Positions 21,901 to 33,034 of a stretch of 64,000 nucleotides of DNA are shown here, one piece after another. The notes under the pieces were generated by a model. The model was given only the letters and a program-made list of their open reading frames with translations. It did no database searches and was not told where the DNA came from. Source of the stretch: Cranoglanis bouderius (Eukaryota > Chordata > Actinopteri > Siluriformes > Cranoglanididae); assembly GCA_023630585.1 (NCBI GenBank), contig CM042544.1, positions 23,369,256-23,433,255 of the forward strand, given 5' to 3'. Both the position numbers and the translations under genes were made by a program. Position 1 is the first letter of the stretch. The number at the start of each line of letters is the position of its first letter.

Positions 21901-24900
21901 GTCTGTTTTAAACACAGAAACATCTGATTTCTGTATCTTCATCTGTGAATCACCTCCAACAACCACATCATGAGATGGATTTAGTGAGTTCTTTTGAAAT
22001 TTGATACTTTCTGTAAAACTGGCACCATAGTCATGTAGAACCGGTGAGTCCTTTTGTAATGTGGTATTTTGTTCAGTATTGGCGCTGTAATCATGTAGGC
22101 CCATTGAGTCCTTTAGTAATGTATTACTTTGTACAGTATTGGCACTGGAGTCTTGTAGACCCGGTAAGTCCTTTTGTAATGCAGTACTTTGTACGGTGTT
22201 GGCGCCATAGTCACATAGACTCGATGAGTCTTTCTGTAATGTAGTACTTTCTCCCACACAGTCACCAACAATGTCCTTCTGCACAACTTCCTTATTTACC
22301 AAACAATCTGTTCTATTAATGTCCTGTAATTGCCTCTTTGTAGAGTCTCCTGTTGCTGTATCAATATTTGAGTCTGTTGCAGAGGATTCAGTCTGTTTAA
22401 GCAACTTATCAGAATCCTGTGTATATTGAGAGTGGACTGCTGTCTCCTGCAGGTCCACACTCTTGTGTGGGCTTTCTGTACTATCCCCTGACATGGCATT
22501 CAGCACCTGCATCACACACATTGAGTTATGGAACAGATATGTACATTTAATTATAGGAAATCTTGTTGAACTATGCAAAAATGGAACACATTTCTTTTTT
22601 TCCATAGTTGCAAAGATATTTGCAGCAGCCAGTCTTACCTTCATGAGCTCAGGTCTGGGGTTGGGGTGAGCAGGAACGAACGGTTCTTCCAAAAACCCAC
22701 TACTGTCAGACTGACAGCTATTTGTCCTCACTCGTGAGAGCCAAGCCCGCTCGTTAGCTACACAAGCCACAATAACAACTGTCAAGTTGATCACTTTTTC
22801 CATCACACAATATAGCATAAATACAACTCAATTAACATTACATCAGGGCATAAAACCTAAATAAATACGTGCCATTAGTGCTTCTGCCTAGGCACAAAGC
22901 AGACTTTACATCACCTACGCTAAAAGGAGCAATAGAATTTTTGAGCAAGCCTAATATGATGTCCACATGAACATACTGGAATGCAATGTATGTCAGTTTT
23001 GCATGTTAACACGGTTTTCTCCCAATTAATCAATGCCATTAAATTACAGCGGCATACTGCATTTAACCCTTGCTTTTCAAGAATTAAACATACTGTAGTC
23101 CTAGAAAAGCTTTCATATTTATACATTAACCATCACACCCACACACATAACATTCTGACAACTTACTTAGAACGTCTCAAACCTCACTTAATAATTAATG
23201 GTTGGGCCTGATAAAAACTATTACAAAGAAATCAGCACACAAACCTGGCTGATCAGGAGTGCCAGTGCAGGTTCCTCCTATGCTTCCCTCATCAAAGCTC
23301 TGGATCTGAGGACAGAAAACAAAAAGAACTAATTAGGACAATTCAAGCATTCTGTCTGATAAATATCTCATGACCCTCACCTACTTAACATAATGTGTTA
23401 AAATCTGGCACTTTACCACAGCATTCCTGTTAATGGGCTAATTTAACATATTTAAACCTCATCAAGGGCTTGTTAATTAGCTCAAAATCTGAGTCAGGTG
23501 CCTTGATAAAATTAGTTCATGGGGTATCAGGATTAGGAAACACTGCACAAGAGGAAAAAAAATGTCATATGTATTAATGAGTGAAGATTTCATAAACAAG
23601 AACTAAGTTTGTGTATGTTAAATCGGAGGGGAGTCATTAGAAAACAAATTCTCATGGATGCCCAGGCAAGAGCAAAATCATCCAATAATACGATATCATA
23701 CAATATCATTACCTCTTCCAGCTCAAAAGACTCTGCTGGCACTCCTGTACCCCCTTTTGCAGAGTCGATGGCTGATGTAACATTCTTCAGTTCTTTACCT
23801 CCCCTTGGACTGTTGCTCTTAACCTGAGGGAGAGTTGTGGTCTCAGTGGATTCAGCTCCTTCTGAGACTAAGGTCTGCTCCTCTACCAGAGGGCTAAGGC
23901 TGGCACGTTTCAGTGGGATTCGTTTGTCAAGAGGAAGATCTCCAGGCAGCTCTGGGCTGGAGGATTGGCCTGCCAACGAACGGGAGAGTGGCTGCTGGTC
24001 TCGGGAATTGGCCAGTTGGCTAAGTGACTTCTTGGAGGCATTCCGGAAGAGCATGCCAACCCGTTTCCTCCTCACCCTGGCTTCTTCTGAGAGCTGAGAT
24101 TCCACAGGTCTCTGTGCACCTGGAATGACACCTCCGACCAAGGAATTGAAGGCTGAAGTGACCTGCTGTAGCACCTCTATCTGCCTAAACCGATCTGCAT
24201 ATAGGGAGAGGGAGAGAGAGTGAAATAAGAAAGAAATAGTGATTGAAGTCTATTTCATCACACTTTAAATATTTTAAGTAGCGTTCAAACAGGCACCAGT
24301 TATCAGGCCTTCACCACACTGCAGTCATCCAGAAAATGAATAGACAACATTTTCCTCTGCTGCAGGATGACAAAGTGCTGTTTTTCAACAACAAGCTTTT
24401 GTCAACATTTGTAAAAATGAGCTAGGCTGTTTTCTAATGAAATTAAGTAGCACTCACTTCTGACATCTGGATTCTCTATATCTATGCGGTTCTGCTGAGC
24501 CTCCAAGAAGACCTGGATGTTGATGCCGCGGGCCTGGGACTGATGGTTGATAAAACGGGCTGGGATCTTCACTGTGATGTCAGGCTCCTCAGCACCAAAG
24601 CCCAGATCCAGTAGCAACTCCTCTGGATCATCCTGCCAGAGGGTCAGGACATCCATGGTACTAGAAAAATCGTATTACAGAGAGTCTCAAATCCGATATA
24701 AACCACAGTCAAGAAACATAACTAAGTGAATGAAAGAAAGGTACCTTGGTGGTCCAGAATGACCTAAAATTCCTGATGTGAAGCTGTTCCAGGCAGAGGT
24801 CAGAGGAGGTCTTTCTGGATATGTCCTGAAGTGTGAACAGACCATGACAGCACATTAGAAAATTCAGCCATAGACCTGTACTAGTTTTTGATGCCAATAT

Positions 24901-27900
24901 TGCTGCTATATTTATTGCTGCTACTACACTACAAAATAGTTTACAGCCCATGTTCTGTGCATTTAATGTCCTGTGTATCTATTGTTTTGTTCTGTGTATT
25001 TATCATCCTGTGTATCTATTGTTTTGTTCTGTGTATTTATTGTCCTACACTCATCTCACACTGTGTGTATTGTGTTGCACCTGGTCCTGGAGAAATGACA
25101 TTTCATTCCAGTGTATACAGGCTATACAGAGGAATGACAATAAAAACCCACTTGACTTGAAGTGCTCAGTGTTCACCTGAAGCCACTACACATTACAACA
25201 CTAAATCCTGTTTCCAATTCCACCATGTTTCCCACGTCTCATATCATTCTCAGCAAACCTCATGCAAACCAACGCAGTCTGTACATTTGCATGGGAAATA
25301 TGAGGCACTGTCCCATTTCATACCAACGTCACAAACATCACATGACCCTCAAGCACATCCTTTCATTCTTATGTGTCAGATCCTGGGACATCACTTTCAG
25401 CAGAGATTCCCAAGTCTGCTTAAAGAGCAACCCTGCTGAACTAATTTTAGTGCTTTCTCTGAATTGCCACACCCCATTTAACCCCATTCAGACAGTTCAG
25501 ACAAATGTTATAGCAGGAAAAACACTACAGTACAGTTCCCATTGTACTCATAGTTTGAGAAACATATTCAAATTAAGCAGAACTATTTATAGCATGATTG
25601 GGCTAAGGCTAAATTTGATGAATGTTGATTTGATAAACAAGGACTTGCTATGAGTAGCTGAAATGTTTTATTAGATACCAGTAAACAAATTCTTATCTGA
25701 GCCTCAAACCAAAGAAACTAGTTTAAAAAAAAAAAAAAAACATTAAAACTGACCAGTAGTAAAACACATATACATTGTGCCATAAATAAACAATACAGTA
25801 AGTAGAAATGGAATTGAAATGAACTATTCTTTTTATTGATCATATTCCTATTTATATTTTGCTGAAAAAGAAAAACAGGTAAGAGAGGGTCTTACCTAAG
25901 AAATCCTTGCACAGTGTTCAAAGTTGTTTTACCACATAAAGATGCTGTTTTGGAAACAGGCAAAAAAGAGAGAATGTCATCTTCAACTGCAATAAAACAA
26001 ACCTTGAAACCCAGTCTCTGTTTGGTGTCATTCACATTAAGGCAGTACAGTAGCTATATTAGGAAAGAGTTGCTCTCCTTGTTGCTTTCATTTGGCTGTC
26101 CTCTCACATTGCACCATCAAGTTCTTTCCTTCAGCTTGCTCCCTTTGGCATGATGTCAGGGACAAAGTGAGTCTCGTTGTCTTCTCATAAGAGCAACATT
26201 AATGCAGGCCTACCCTATTATGTCGCCTCTTCTTCTGCCAAAGCATTAGCTGTGTTTGATTCTGTGGAACACTGGTAATCTGTTCCTTTCAGGGGTTTCT
26301 TTCCCTTTCTAAGACTTATGATCATCTTGGCAGCCATTTTAAAACCACTGCTCCAGATCCATTAATAATGATGTGCTTGACAGCAGACAGAGAACCCAGA
26401 AAGATTCACAAAGGTACAGAGTACACATTTCTGTCTGTGGAAAAGCAGCCTTAACAAAACCAAGACAAGTATCTGAACGGATAAATACACAGGGAAAAAT
26501 CAAATGACTATAGTAGGTAGCACGGAAATCCAGTCCATGAATGCTGGTTACTGAGAATACAAAAATGCCTGATATTTATTCTGAACAAGAAGCAAGACAG
26601 CTCCACAAAAAAAAAAAAAAAAAACATTTTAACCCATAGAAACTCCCATTACACAAAATTTCCTATTCCTTTTACTGTAGTGATTGAATAATTGACAGTA
26701 ACTACTGCAATAAATAACACTTAAATAACACAAATGACACTTTACAAGGGCAAGCAGCAAAGTCATCTCAAAGTGATGCCAATAGCTTTTTGGGTTAGCT
26801 GTTAGACAATCTCTGTAGTGATGGCATATTTGTGGTTGCAGACATGGTAGGAGTTGTAGCTGTCCTGTCCCTGTGAGAGAGGCTTGCTGACTTTATCCAC
26901 TATAGAGGAACACAGAGTCAAATCTCCTTGATTTATCTAGTCTCATAATTTCATGTTGAGTCCTTCTTACCTTATTATGTCCATTCCTTGTGCCATTTTA
27001 TGAGGAGCACCCAGAGCATGTTGATTCTTTACTTGCATAGACACACAGAGGCAAATGCTTGACTCAGACAGAGGTGAAAGACAGCGGCGTACTGGTGTGT
27101 CTCACACCATGATGGTGTTTGGACAAGAGCAGTGTAATAGTTCTTGCCAAAGCGAGTTCCTCAGCACAGTTAAACATCCAGTCAGGGGAGAGAGGCTTAA
27201 TACTGTATCCCTGAACCTTTCCTCCTGCTAATGTCCTCTCTCACAGGCAGCTGACTCCACATGAACTTATTCCACATGCCCCAGAGTAGTGCCAATACAT
27301 TTCACTCTAATCTAAATAAGTCAGCATCAGAATGAGGTTTGCTCCCCGTGTGTGTCAGAGCTTGAAAGCTACAATAATGAAACTTTGAGCACCTTACAGA
27401 TAAATCAATGATATGTTTAAAACCAAAAGTCCTGTTTTAGTCCAGTATTTTCATTCCAACTTATCCTCAAAGCCTGAAAAATTCAAAACAGCTATGGATT
27501 TACCTTTTAAAATAAGTGCTAAGTCATCTTCAGACATGCCAGCCTTCCTCAGATGCTGTGCTATAAGCAAAGTGTCATTGTTTATTTTACAGCATAAACA
27601 AAATCAATTTCAGTGTAAACTAACAGTCAGGGAATCCCCAAGTCATCAATTTAAGTACGACCCAAGCTTACCTTAGCTGCTCAGCTGTAACAGGTTTAAA
27701 ATCAATGAGCTTACCTCCTTAGTTGCATAGTTTTTTCTTATCTCTCATGTGACAGTTGGAGCATGAAACTACACTGACCTATACTGATGGCATATTTCAT
27801 AGTGACTGAGCCTAAACCTTGTGCTTAGTGCCAATAACCCTCAATAGAGTGAATTACAGTGTAAACTTTCCAGCTGAGAGCTGTTCCAGCCCAGGACTAC

Positions 27901-28773
27901 TTTGCATGTTGTTTGACTGGATCAGGCATGCAGAGCCACTGCCCATTAAGTGGCATCTTAAAATGGCTAGAATCAGTTCCTGAGGGAAAATCTGAACGCA
28001 TGTAATTTATAACGCTCTTTTAACCAAAGATACCTACATATTACATCATTACAACATAACAAAATTAATTTTCAGTTAAACTGGCAGATGTTAAGATTCC
28101 CACTGACATATTGTATAGTCCCATTCCAATATGACACTTTAAACACTGCCAAGTGATGCCTGAGGTGTCAATTGTTTTGTAATGTTTTCAAAGTCTGTCT
28201 TACCTGCACCTTCCTGGACATTCTCTTGTTTAGCATCTTTACTAAAAGAGGAAGTCAAAATTATTAAGATTTTAACACAGCCCTGATACATTATGAATCA
28301 TTTGAAAGATTCATTAAAATCATGCTACATTTGAAAAGATTCAAAAAGCTAGAATCAGTCAAAACAGCTAGGTGAATCAATACTCACTCAGTAATGTGTA
28401 TGTGCCACTGATTAATGCTGTCTTCATTACACTTTTCTGTTGAAAACAAATAGTAAAATAGCTAAATATTAATACTCAGTGCCCTCTCAGTTTTTGTGTT
28501 CATTTTACATTTGGATTAGAATAACTGTGTCTGTTTTAGGTAAGGATTATCTCAGATAAACTGTACATGACCACCACCATCATTCATCAATGTTTCAAGC
28601 ACTATGTTTCTTACGCCAGTCTTACGCCAGAGTCTGTCAAGCCACTAAAGGCTCATCCTACCTGTATCAGCACTGACGAGAGGCTGAGTAGCAATTACGT
28701 CATCCATCTCACTCCATCTGGTTTTAGACTCGAGTAGCCTTGCCCTTTTATCACCCACATGATCAGCGTCCAT
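18905..28773 (-). CDS. itprid1: ITPR-interacting domain-containing protein 1 (CCDC129; KRAP family)
   Basis: Fifteen coding exons, listed separately, join with matching phases to 2913 nt (970 residues plus stop). Residues about 118-250 form the KRAP-type IP3-receptor-binding region: DVLTLWQDDPEELLLDLGFG, then PDITVKIPARF, a GINIQVFLEAQQNRIDIENP stretch and RFRQIEVLQQVTSAFNSL. Later diagnostic blocks are NSCQSDSSGFLEEP (near residue 405) and a C-terminal coiled coil (about 805-895). All agree with what I remember of human ITPRID1, as does the position between NEUROD6 and PPP1R17. Family members tether IP3 receptors to actin; for ITPRID1 itself the role is less well known. The start MDADHVGDKR is the first in-frame ATG in exon 2; exon 1 is noncoding. 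Exon 12 has a 60-nt tandem repeat. Confidence 0.88.
19030..19263 (-). CDS. itprid1: itprid1 exon 15
   Basis: The acceptor gttttgtag and donor gtatgt bound 234 nt, phase 0 at both ends. It begins KMSRLLDEQSHLCTQLRFTP, continuing the coiled coil, and ends with SHGCKANKLDFVGFIKS. Confidence 0.82.
19264..19876. other. itprid1 intron 14
   Basis: AT-rich intron; no repeat family or exon recognised. Confidence 0.6.
19877..19988 (-). CDS. itprid1: itprid1 exon 14, coiled coil
   Basis: The acceptor ctcttacag and donor gtatcc bound 112 nt coding AEVQDILKLRTAVKKESEML, then EQQLNDLVQAYDDNMKM. A heptad pattern of Leu/Val/Met fits a coiled coil. Confidence 0.88.
20105..20340. repeat. Interspersed repeat with CTGTGACCTTGAC wording, copy 1
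   Basis: The block shares a long run of wording with 61718-61843 plus 62320-62390: CTGTGACCTTGAC, TTTGGATCA, TGTTCTTGAGATATCG (here CGTTCTTGAGATATCG) and ATGGACGC/ATGGACAC. The superfamily is unknown to me. It lies in itprid1 intron 13. Confidence 0.7.
20812..20939 (-). CDS. itprid1: itprid1 exon 13, coiled coil start
   Basis: The acceptor gtttctgcag and donor gttggt bound 128 nt. It codes YSMEELMGMMRCMWKFRKML, then TEIEERLEEEQETVNSSF. This Met/Leu/Glu-rich helix corresponds to the mammalian segment before the coiled coil. Confidence 0.88.
20940..21399. other. itprid1 intron 12
   Basis: Ordinary AT-rich intron; nothing recognised. Confidence 0.6.
21400..22506 (-). CDS. itprid1: itprid1 exon 12, large Ser/Thr-rich exon
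   Basis: The 1107-nt exon (residues 432-800) lies between tgatgcag and gtgagt. It is rich in Ser, Asp, Gln and Thr and probably disordered. It contains five tandem copies of a 20-residue unit, a VSVQMCSSLASQSSLRGS block similar to human ITPRID1, and a CGSCGQKRRCCCQ cysteine cluster near the 3' end. Confidence 0.9.
21951..22250 (-). repeat. itprid1: Coding minisatellite, 60-nt unit, five copies
   Basis: On the minus strand successive 60-nt blocks encode variants of TTLQKDSxxLxDYGANTVQS. The blocks are in frame and differ by substitutions, so the array is old enough to have diverged but keeps the reading frame. Confidence 0.88.
22639..22757 (-). CDS. itprid1: itprid1 exon 11
   Basis: The acceptor cttgtgtag and donor gtaaga bound 119 nt. 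It holds NSCQSDSSGFLEEP, nearly identical to my memory of the human protein, which makes this the most diagnostic block. Confidence 0.92.
23245..23305 (-). CDS. itprid1: itprid1 exon 10
   Basis: The 61-nt exon between tgtcctcag and gtttgt encodes IQSFDEGSIGGTCTGTPDQP. It follows SFELEE of exon 9, matching the human SFEMEEVQSFEE pattern across the junction. Confidence 0.88.
23713..24194 (-). CDS. itprid1: itprid1 exon 9
   Basis: The 482-nt exon between tatatgcag and gtaatg starts RFRQIEVLQQVTSAFNSLVG, the end of the IP3R-binding region. It then carries a basic RVRRKRVGMLFRNASKKSL stretch and Ser/Pro-rich sequence. Confidence 0.9.
24458..24660 (-). CDS. itprid1: itprid1 exon 8, KRAP domain core
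   Basis: The acceptor tttttctag and donor gtgagt bound 203 nt encoding DVLTLWQDDPEELLLDLGFG, then EEPDITVKIPARF and GINIQVFLEAQQNRIDIENP. This is the family signature shared by ITPRID1 and ITPRID2/KRAP. Confidence 0.93.
24745..24825 (-). CDS. itprid1: itprid1 exon 7
   Basis: The acceptor cacttcag and donor gtacct bound 81 nt. The correct frame (TYPERPPLTSAWNSFTSGIL, then GHSGPPS) joins exons 6 and 8 in phase; the other open frame over these bases does not. Confidence 0.82.
24826..25895. other. itprid1 intron 6
   Basis: Intron with an A-run at about 25724-25740 and a short repeated motif (TCCTGTGTATCTATTGTTTTG) at about 24970-25050. No exon recognised. Confidence 0.5.
25896..25986 (-). CDS. 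itprid1: itprid1 exon 6
   Basis: The acceptor ttttattgcag and donor gtaaga bound 91 nt encoding EDDILSFLPVSKTASLCGKT, then TLNTVQGFL. Phases match exon 5 (1) and exon 7 (2). Confidence 0.8.
25987..27503. other. itprid1 intron 5, with a possible alternative exon
   Basis: AT-rich intron with an A-run at about 26607-26624. It holds the possible alternative terminal exon 26899-26802. Confidence 0.5.
26802..26899 (-). CDS. itprid1: itprid1 possible alternative terminal exon (truncated isoform)
   Basis: The acceptor ttcctctatag precedes a phase-1 frame of 32 codons (VDKVSKPLSQGQDSYNSYHV, then CNHKYAITTEIV) ending in TAA. It competes with exon 6 for the same upstream donor and would give a short protein of about 117 residues lacking the IP3R-binding domain. 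It has no known homologue to me and could be chance. Confidence 0.3.
27504..27560 (-). CDS. itprid1: itprid1 exon 5
   Basis: The 57-nt exon between gcttatag and gtaaat codes AQHLRKAGMSEDDLALILK. Phase 1 at both ends. Confidence 0.78.
28204..28241 (-). CDS. itprid1: itprid1 exon 4 (38 nt)
   Basis: A micro-exon between ctcttttag and gtaaga encodes DKDAKQENVQEGA. Found by phase matching between exons 3 and 5. Confidence 0.75.
28388..28436 (-). CDS. itprid1: itprid1 exon 3
   Basis: The 49-nt exon between ttttcaacag and gtgagt encodes EKCNEDSINQWHIHIT. DSINQW recalls the DSIQQW/ESIQQW motif in the mammalian N-terminus. Confidence 0.78.
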
Positions 28774-28861
28774 TTCTGCAGTCACAAAATTCACTTCATC
28801 ACAGGTCAAAGACTCCCAAACAGCAGCTACAGTTTGTAATCCATCAAGCAACCTGACAATG
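28662..28861 (-). CDS. itprid1: itprid1 exon 2, with the start codon
   Basis: The acceptor tttacccag and donor gtagga bound 200 nt. The first in-frame ATG is at 28773-28771 (MDADHVGDKRARLLESKTRW). The frame is open further upstream but without a Met. The 88 bases before the ATG are 5' UTR. Confidence 0.75.
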
Positions 28862-29337
28862 CTGGGTAAACAGAGAGTGACTGGGTCAGATCTGAGTTAA
28901 TCAGAAATCATCCAGGTCACATAACGGCCTTTCCTTCCTTACTTAGAATGGTTGTGGTTTCCTGCTGCGGTGCTCATCAAGATTGAGCAACCTACCTGAA
29001 GATTCTTTAGCAGAAAAAATAGCCACTGAAACTTACTAAAAAAAAACATCTAAATAAAGTCAGTGTGGTTCTGTACACAAAATATTTTTATTGCACCATG
29101 TGTTTTTACTTTTATGCTACATAGAGCATTTATGTATTATGTATTATGTATTTATGTTATATTTATATTTATGTATTTATATTATGTATTTATGTATTAT
29201 GTATCTACATTTTTATGCTACTTAGAGCCCATTTCATTTTTACATTTTCAATTTGACATTTTCCTTATACTGTTGAACTGAGAAAATGGCTCTGTTGTGC
29301 TGTGTGGGACATTTTGCTGGCATGGTTTGGGTCCCTT

Positions 29338-29528
29338 AAAGGTTCCAAACTGTGTTCCTGGAGTACCCCATGTCCTGCACATTTTAATGTTTTTCCTGCT
29401 CCCAACACACCTAATTCAACTAATCAGCTAAGTAACAGCCCTTCCTGGTTTGAAGTGGGTGTTTCAGCACAGAAAAAACTAAATGTGCAGGATGGGGGAA
29501 ACGCCAGGACCAAGGTTGGGCACCAGTT
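29338..29528. mobile_element. Palindromic interspersed repeat (MITE-like)
   Basis: TTCCTGGAGTACCCCATGTC near the left end pairs with GGATGGGGGAAACGCCAGGA near the right end, and TGCACATTTTAATGTTTTTC pairs with AAAACTAAATGTGCAGGAT. This is a very common fish repeat; superfamily hAT by memory only. Confidence 0.65.
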
Positions 29529-29782
29529 CCTTAGAGGAAAGGGTCACTATAAATCAATAAAGTATTTCTGAGTGATTGATTTGTTTTCCTGTGATGAAAC
29601 ATTTCTATCCTTATAGGAGTGATTTCTTCCAGAATGGCAATGTCCCCCTCCATAAGGCACAAGGGCTTCCTGAAAAGTTTGATGATTATGAAAATGTTGT
29701 AAATCATATATTATGGCCTTCACAGTCACACTTCACAACTATCATCAAAATAATGTTGATGTATGGATGGATGTATAGATGT

Positions 29783-29784
<2 letters not shown>

Positions 29785-29831
<47 letters not shown>
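29785..29831. repeat. (GATA)n microsatellite
   Basis: Tetranucleotide GATA run in itprid1 intron 1. Confidence 0.95.
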
Positions 29832-29833
<2 letters not shown>

Positions 29834-30484
29834 CTTTAGTGATCCCGATGGAAAATGCAGAGTTACAGCAGTAGTAAAAACAAACGTTTACAGATAAGCA
29901 TATATTATGTAATACCATATATTATAAAATACCAAACATGAACCACCATACCATCAAAATGCCTCCTCCCGCTACATAACACTAAACCAGTAAAGCCCAT
30001 GACAATACTTCTTTAAAATAATAATACATGATGGAGTAACAACATGAAAGAAATAAGCAGGTCAGTAAAGCAATAATAATATATTTCGCTGTATCACATA
30101 GGGACTGTGTCGGTCACATATACTACTGGGTCATCAAGTCTCTATAGGCTGCGAGCGGAGCAGCTTTCAGTAGCTTTTAGAGCCGCATTCAAGATATGAC
30201 TTAAAAGCTTCCACATACAATTCAAGCTTTAGCAGACTTCATTTATCAATTTCTAGTAGCACACTGAAACAAAACAACATTAACAAGAGAGGCTGTAGTA
30301 TAGATTTTGCCCCAAAACATGAAACAATATTTCCAACGAATAAAAAGCGGACGCGGTAAAATCCTCATATTGAACCCTCGAAGCAGACGATATACCCAGA
30401 CACAATTATTTTTGTGAACATTTAACAAGTCAGAGAAACAAAATATTCACTCTGGTAAAGATTCCAGCACAGAGTTAAACTCAC

Positions 30485-30690
30485 CTTAACGCGTATCCAT
30501 ACTGTATGTCCCCTGGCAGGTCTCCTTGAAAACCTATACCTTTTTTTTTTTTTTACGGTTATTTGACTTCCGGCTTCAGGCTGCCTAATTTGGTCTTGTG
30601 CCCACAGGTCAGAACTTTATTCAAATAACTAGCCAAAGACGTCACTAGACATCCCGAGCGCGCGCCCGCTCATGCTAGGCAAAAGAGAAA
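30485..30690 (-). promoter_or_regulatory. itprid1: itprid1 5' noncoding exon and promoter region
   Basis: On the minus strand a donor (GTTAAG followed by gtgagt) ends a first exon at 30485. The sequence upstream is locally CpG-rich (gagcgcgcgcccgctc at about 30656-30671) and holds an ETS-like ACTTCCGG at about 30569, both usual at TATA-less promoters. The start site is not determined. The only ATG in the exon opens a four-codon frame. Confidence 0.5.
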
Positions 30691-31326
30691 CTCGCTTAGG
30701 ATCAGGACTGATTTGTTGGTATTCAGAAATAGTATCGGTTTACCATATTTCACACATAATGTATAAAAATGTATAAAGGTAATGTAATTACCTTTTTCAT
30801 GGTAAAAAAAAAAGGTGTTTCAGGAAAAATGATGCGCTTTGTCGTGCATGTTTGTAACAGCAGATGGCAATAAAAGACCACTTGGAAAAATATGGAGCTT
30901 TGATAAACATAGACTGATATATAATCTGAGTAGCAAATGATTAAGGTAAGTGAAAATGTATTATTACATATTCTTTCTGTAAAATGCTGTACATTGTATC
31001 TTTCTTGTAATATAATATATAATATGTATAAATATATAGAATATAGTGCACCTATAAGGTTCACTTGAGTTTAGGGACGACTGTTGCACCTTTACAGTAA
31101 ATAAAGGATATGATACACTTAAACAGTACACTATAGCACCTTCCTAGGTAAATCATATATACTGAAGGTACAAAAGATGTACCCTTTAGGATACAACCCC
31201 AGCAACAATGAAATGTACAGTTTAGAACGTTTTCGTATCTGGAAGTCTGACTGTGGAATTTGGACCAGGTTACAGCTAGAAATTCTGAGAAAAGGGTATG
31301 CTGGCCACTCCGACTAACAACCAACC

Positions 31327-31459
<133 letters not shown>

Positions 31460-32966
31460 AATACATACACTACATACATACATACATATATACATACATA
31501 CATAATACATACACTGTTAATGTAACGTAATCTAAGGCCAGGTGTAAGATCTGTTCATAAATCAGTTTTCACGCATAAAATATATTACACCAGTGTCTAA
31601 CACAAAGTACCCTCTCCCTCCAAACCATATGTGAAGAAAACAAAAGCACAGAATAATTAAGCAGCATTGGCTGGAATTTGTTTATAATGGTACACATTCT
31701 TGATGCGACATGAATATTTGAACAGCCAGCAACTGCTAATTTAATCATTCAACATCTGTTACGGTTACTCCAGCTTCCACACCAAGCTTTGTCTAAAGGC
31801 ATTAAGCTATGGGAGAGAGAGCCTTACTGTCTAGAGCAAAAAGGCCCACAACTATGGGATTTAAACACGTTTCTCTTTATCTTTTACATTTTCTGTTCAT
31901 TCAATTAATTCAATTGTCTAATTAATAAAATACACATATATACAATTTCTTTTATTTGATTAAATTACATTTGTATGTTACTTTCTTTCATTTACATTTT
32001 ACACTGCATTTTACTTTTGTAGTGTATTTATTCAAGTTGATATGTCTATTATATATCTTGTGTCCATATTATGTGACTATGTGTGGGATTGAAGCCCATT
32101 TGTGGCCAATTGTCAAGGATCTGTGCAACAAGAAGGTGGTGGCAGTTTTGAGCACGCTGTTGTGTTCTCGCTGGTTTTGGACAGGACCGGCTACAGCCTG
32201 TCTGTGGGTGGCACGCACAGAGCCTGGCGAGGCTGTCGGGTGGTCACAGGGTCCAGACCATGACTAATCCAGACCCCAACCAGGCTGACCAGATGGGGCC
32301 ATCAGATTGGCTGTGAAGACAAGCAGGCCAACATTTCAGTAGAGGCAATAACAAATACAAAGCAATGGCAATGTGACTATTACATAACTTTTTTTTTTTG
32401 TCTTATATACTGTAGGTACTATACACATGCCACAACAGGCATGACCACACACAAGCCACCACAGTGTTAAACAGTACTCTGTTCCTATCATTGAGAATCT
32501 CAGCTGCCTTAAACGATCACTGCGATCACGGTTTCTGCAGGTACCCTGTAGATAACTGTCTATCAGAAAGTGTCAAAGATGTACATGTGCTGGACCTAAG
32601 TGTTTTACCAGGGTGTGCTGTGGATGGTTAGATTAACCGAGCCATCAGTGGGTAGGCTGGGAGCTACATTGCCAGAGCCTTGTTTTCCACTGAATTCACA
32701 GGACCCACAGAGGGAAGGAGAGTGGAGATGAAATTAGGGCTTAAGTGGGGACAGCTGCCTGCTGAAACCAAGGACATTTAGGCCTGTTCCTGAGGGTCCA
32801 GCAGTGGCCATGCGTTCCAATACCTCTCCAGCACAAATCTCCAAGCAGTGGTACCAGCAGAGGTTAAATTAGTTACATCAAGGAAGAGATTACTACAGCC
32901 AGATGGTTTGGTACACAAGTGGAACAATGTATGAGCAACGCTAAATAGAACAAATGGGAATAAAAC

Positions 32967-32968
<2 letters not shown>

Positions 32969-33033
<65 letters not shown>

Positions 33034-33034
33034 A
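32969..33034. repeat. (TG)n microsatellite
   Basis: TG dinucleotide run, seen directly. Confidence 0.95.

Larger units (their letters stand above)
28862..30484. other. itprid1 intron 1 with repeats
   Basis: Contains the palindromic repeat at 29338-29528 and a (GATA)n run at about 29785-29831. No coding exon found. Confidence 0.6.

Noticed and set aside
22044..22244. Plus-strand frame of repeated 'VMYYFVQYW' units
   Set aside because: Antisense shadow of the itprid1 minisatellite.
24709..24951. Alternative frame through itprid1 exon 7 (DISRKTSSDLCLEQ...)
   Set aside because: It does not join exons 6 and 8 in phase; the other frame does at both ends.
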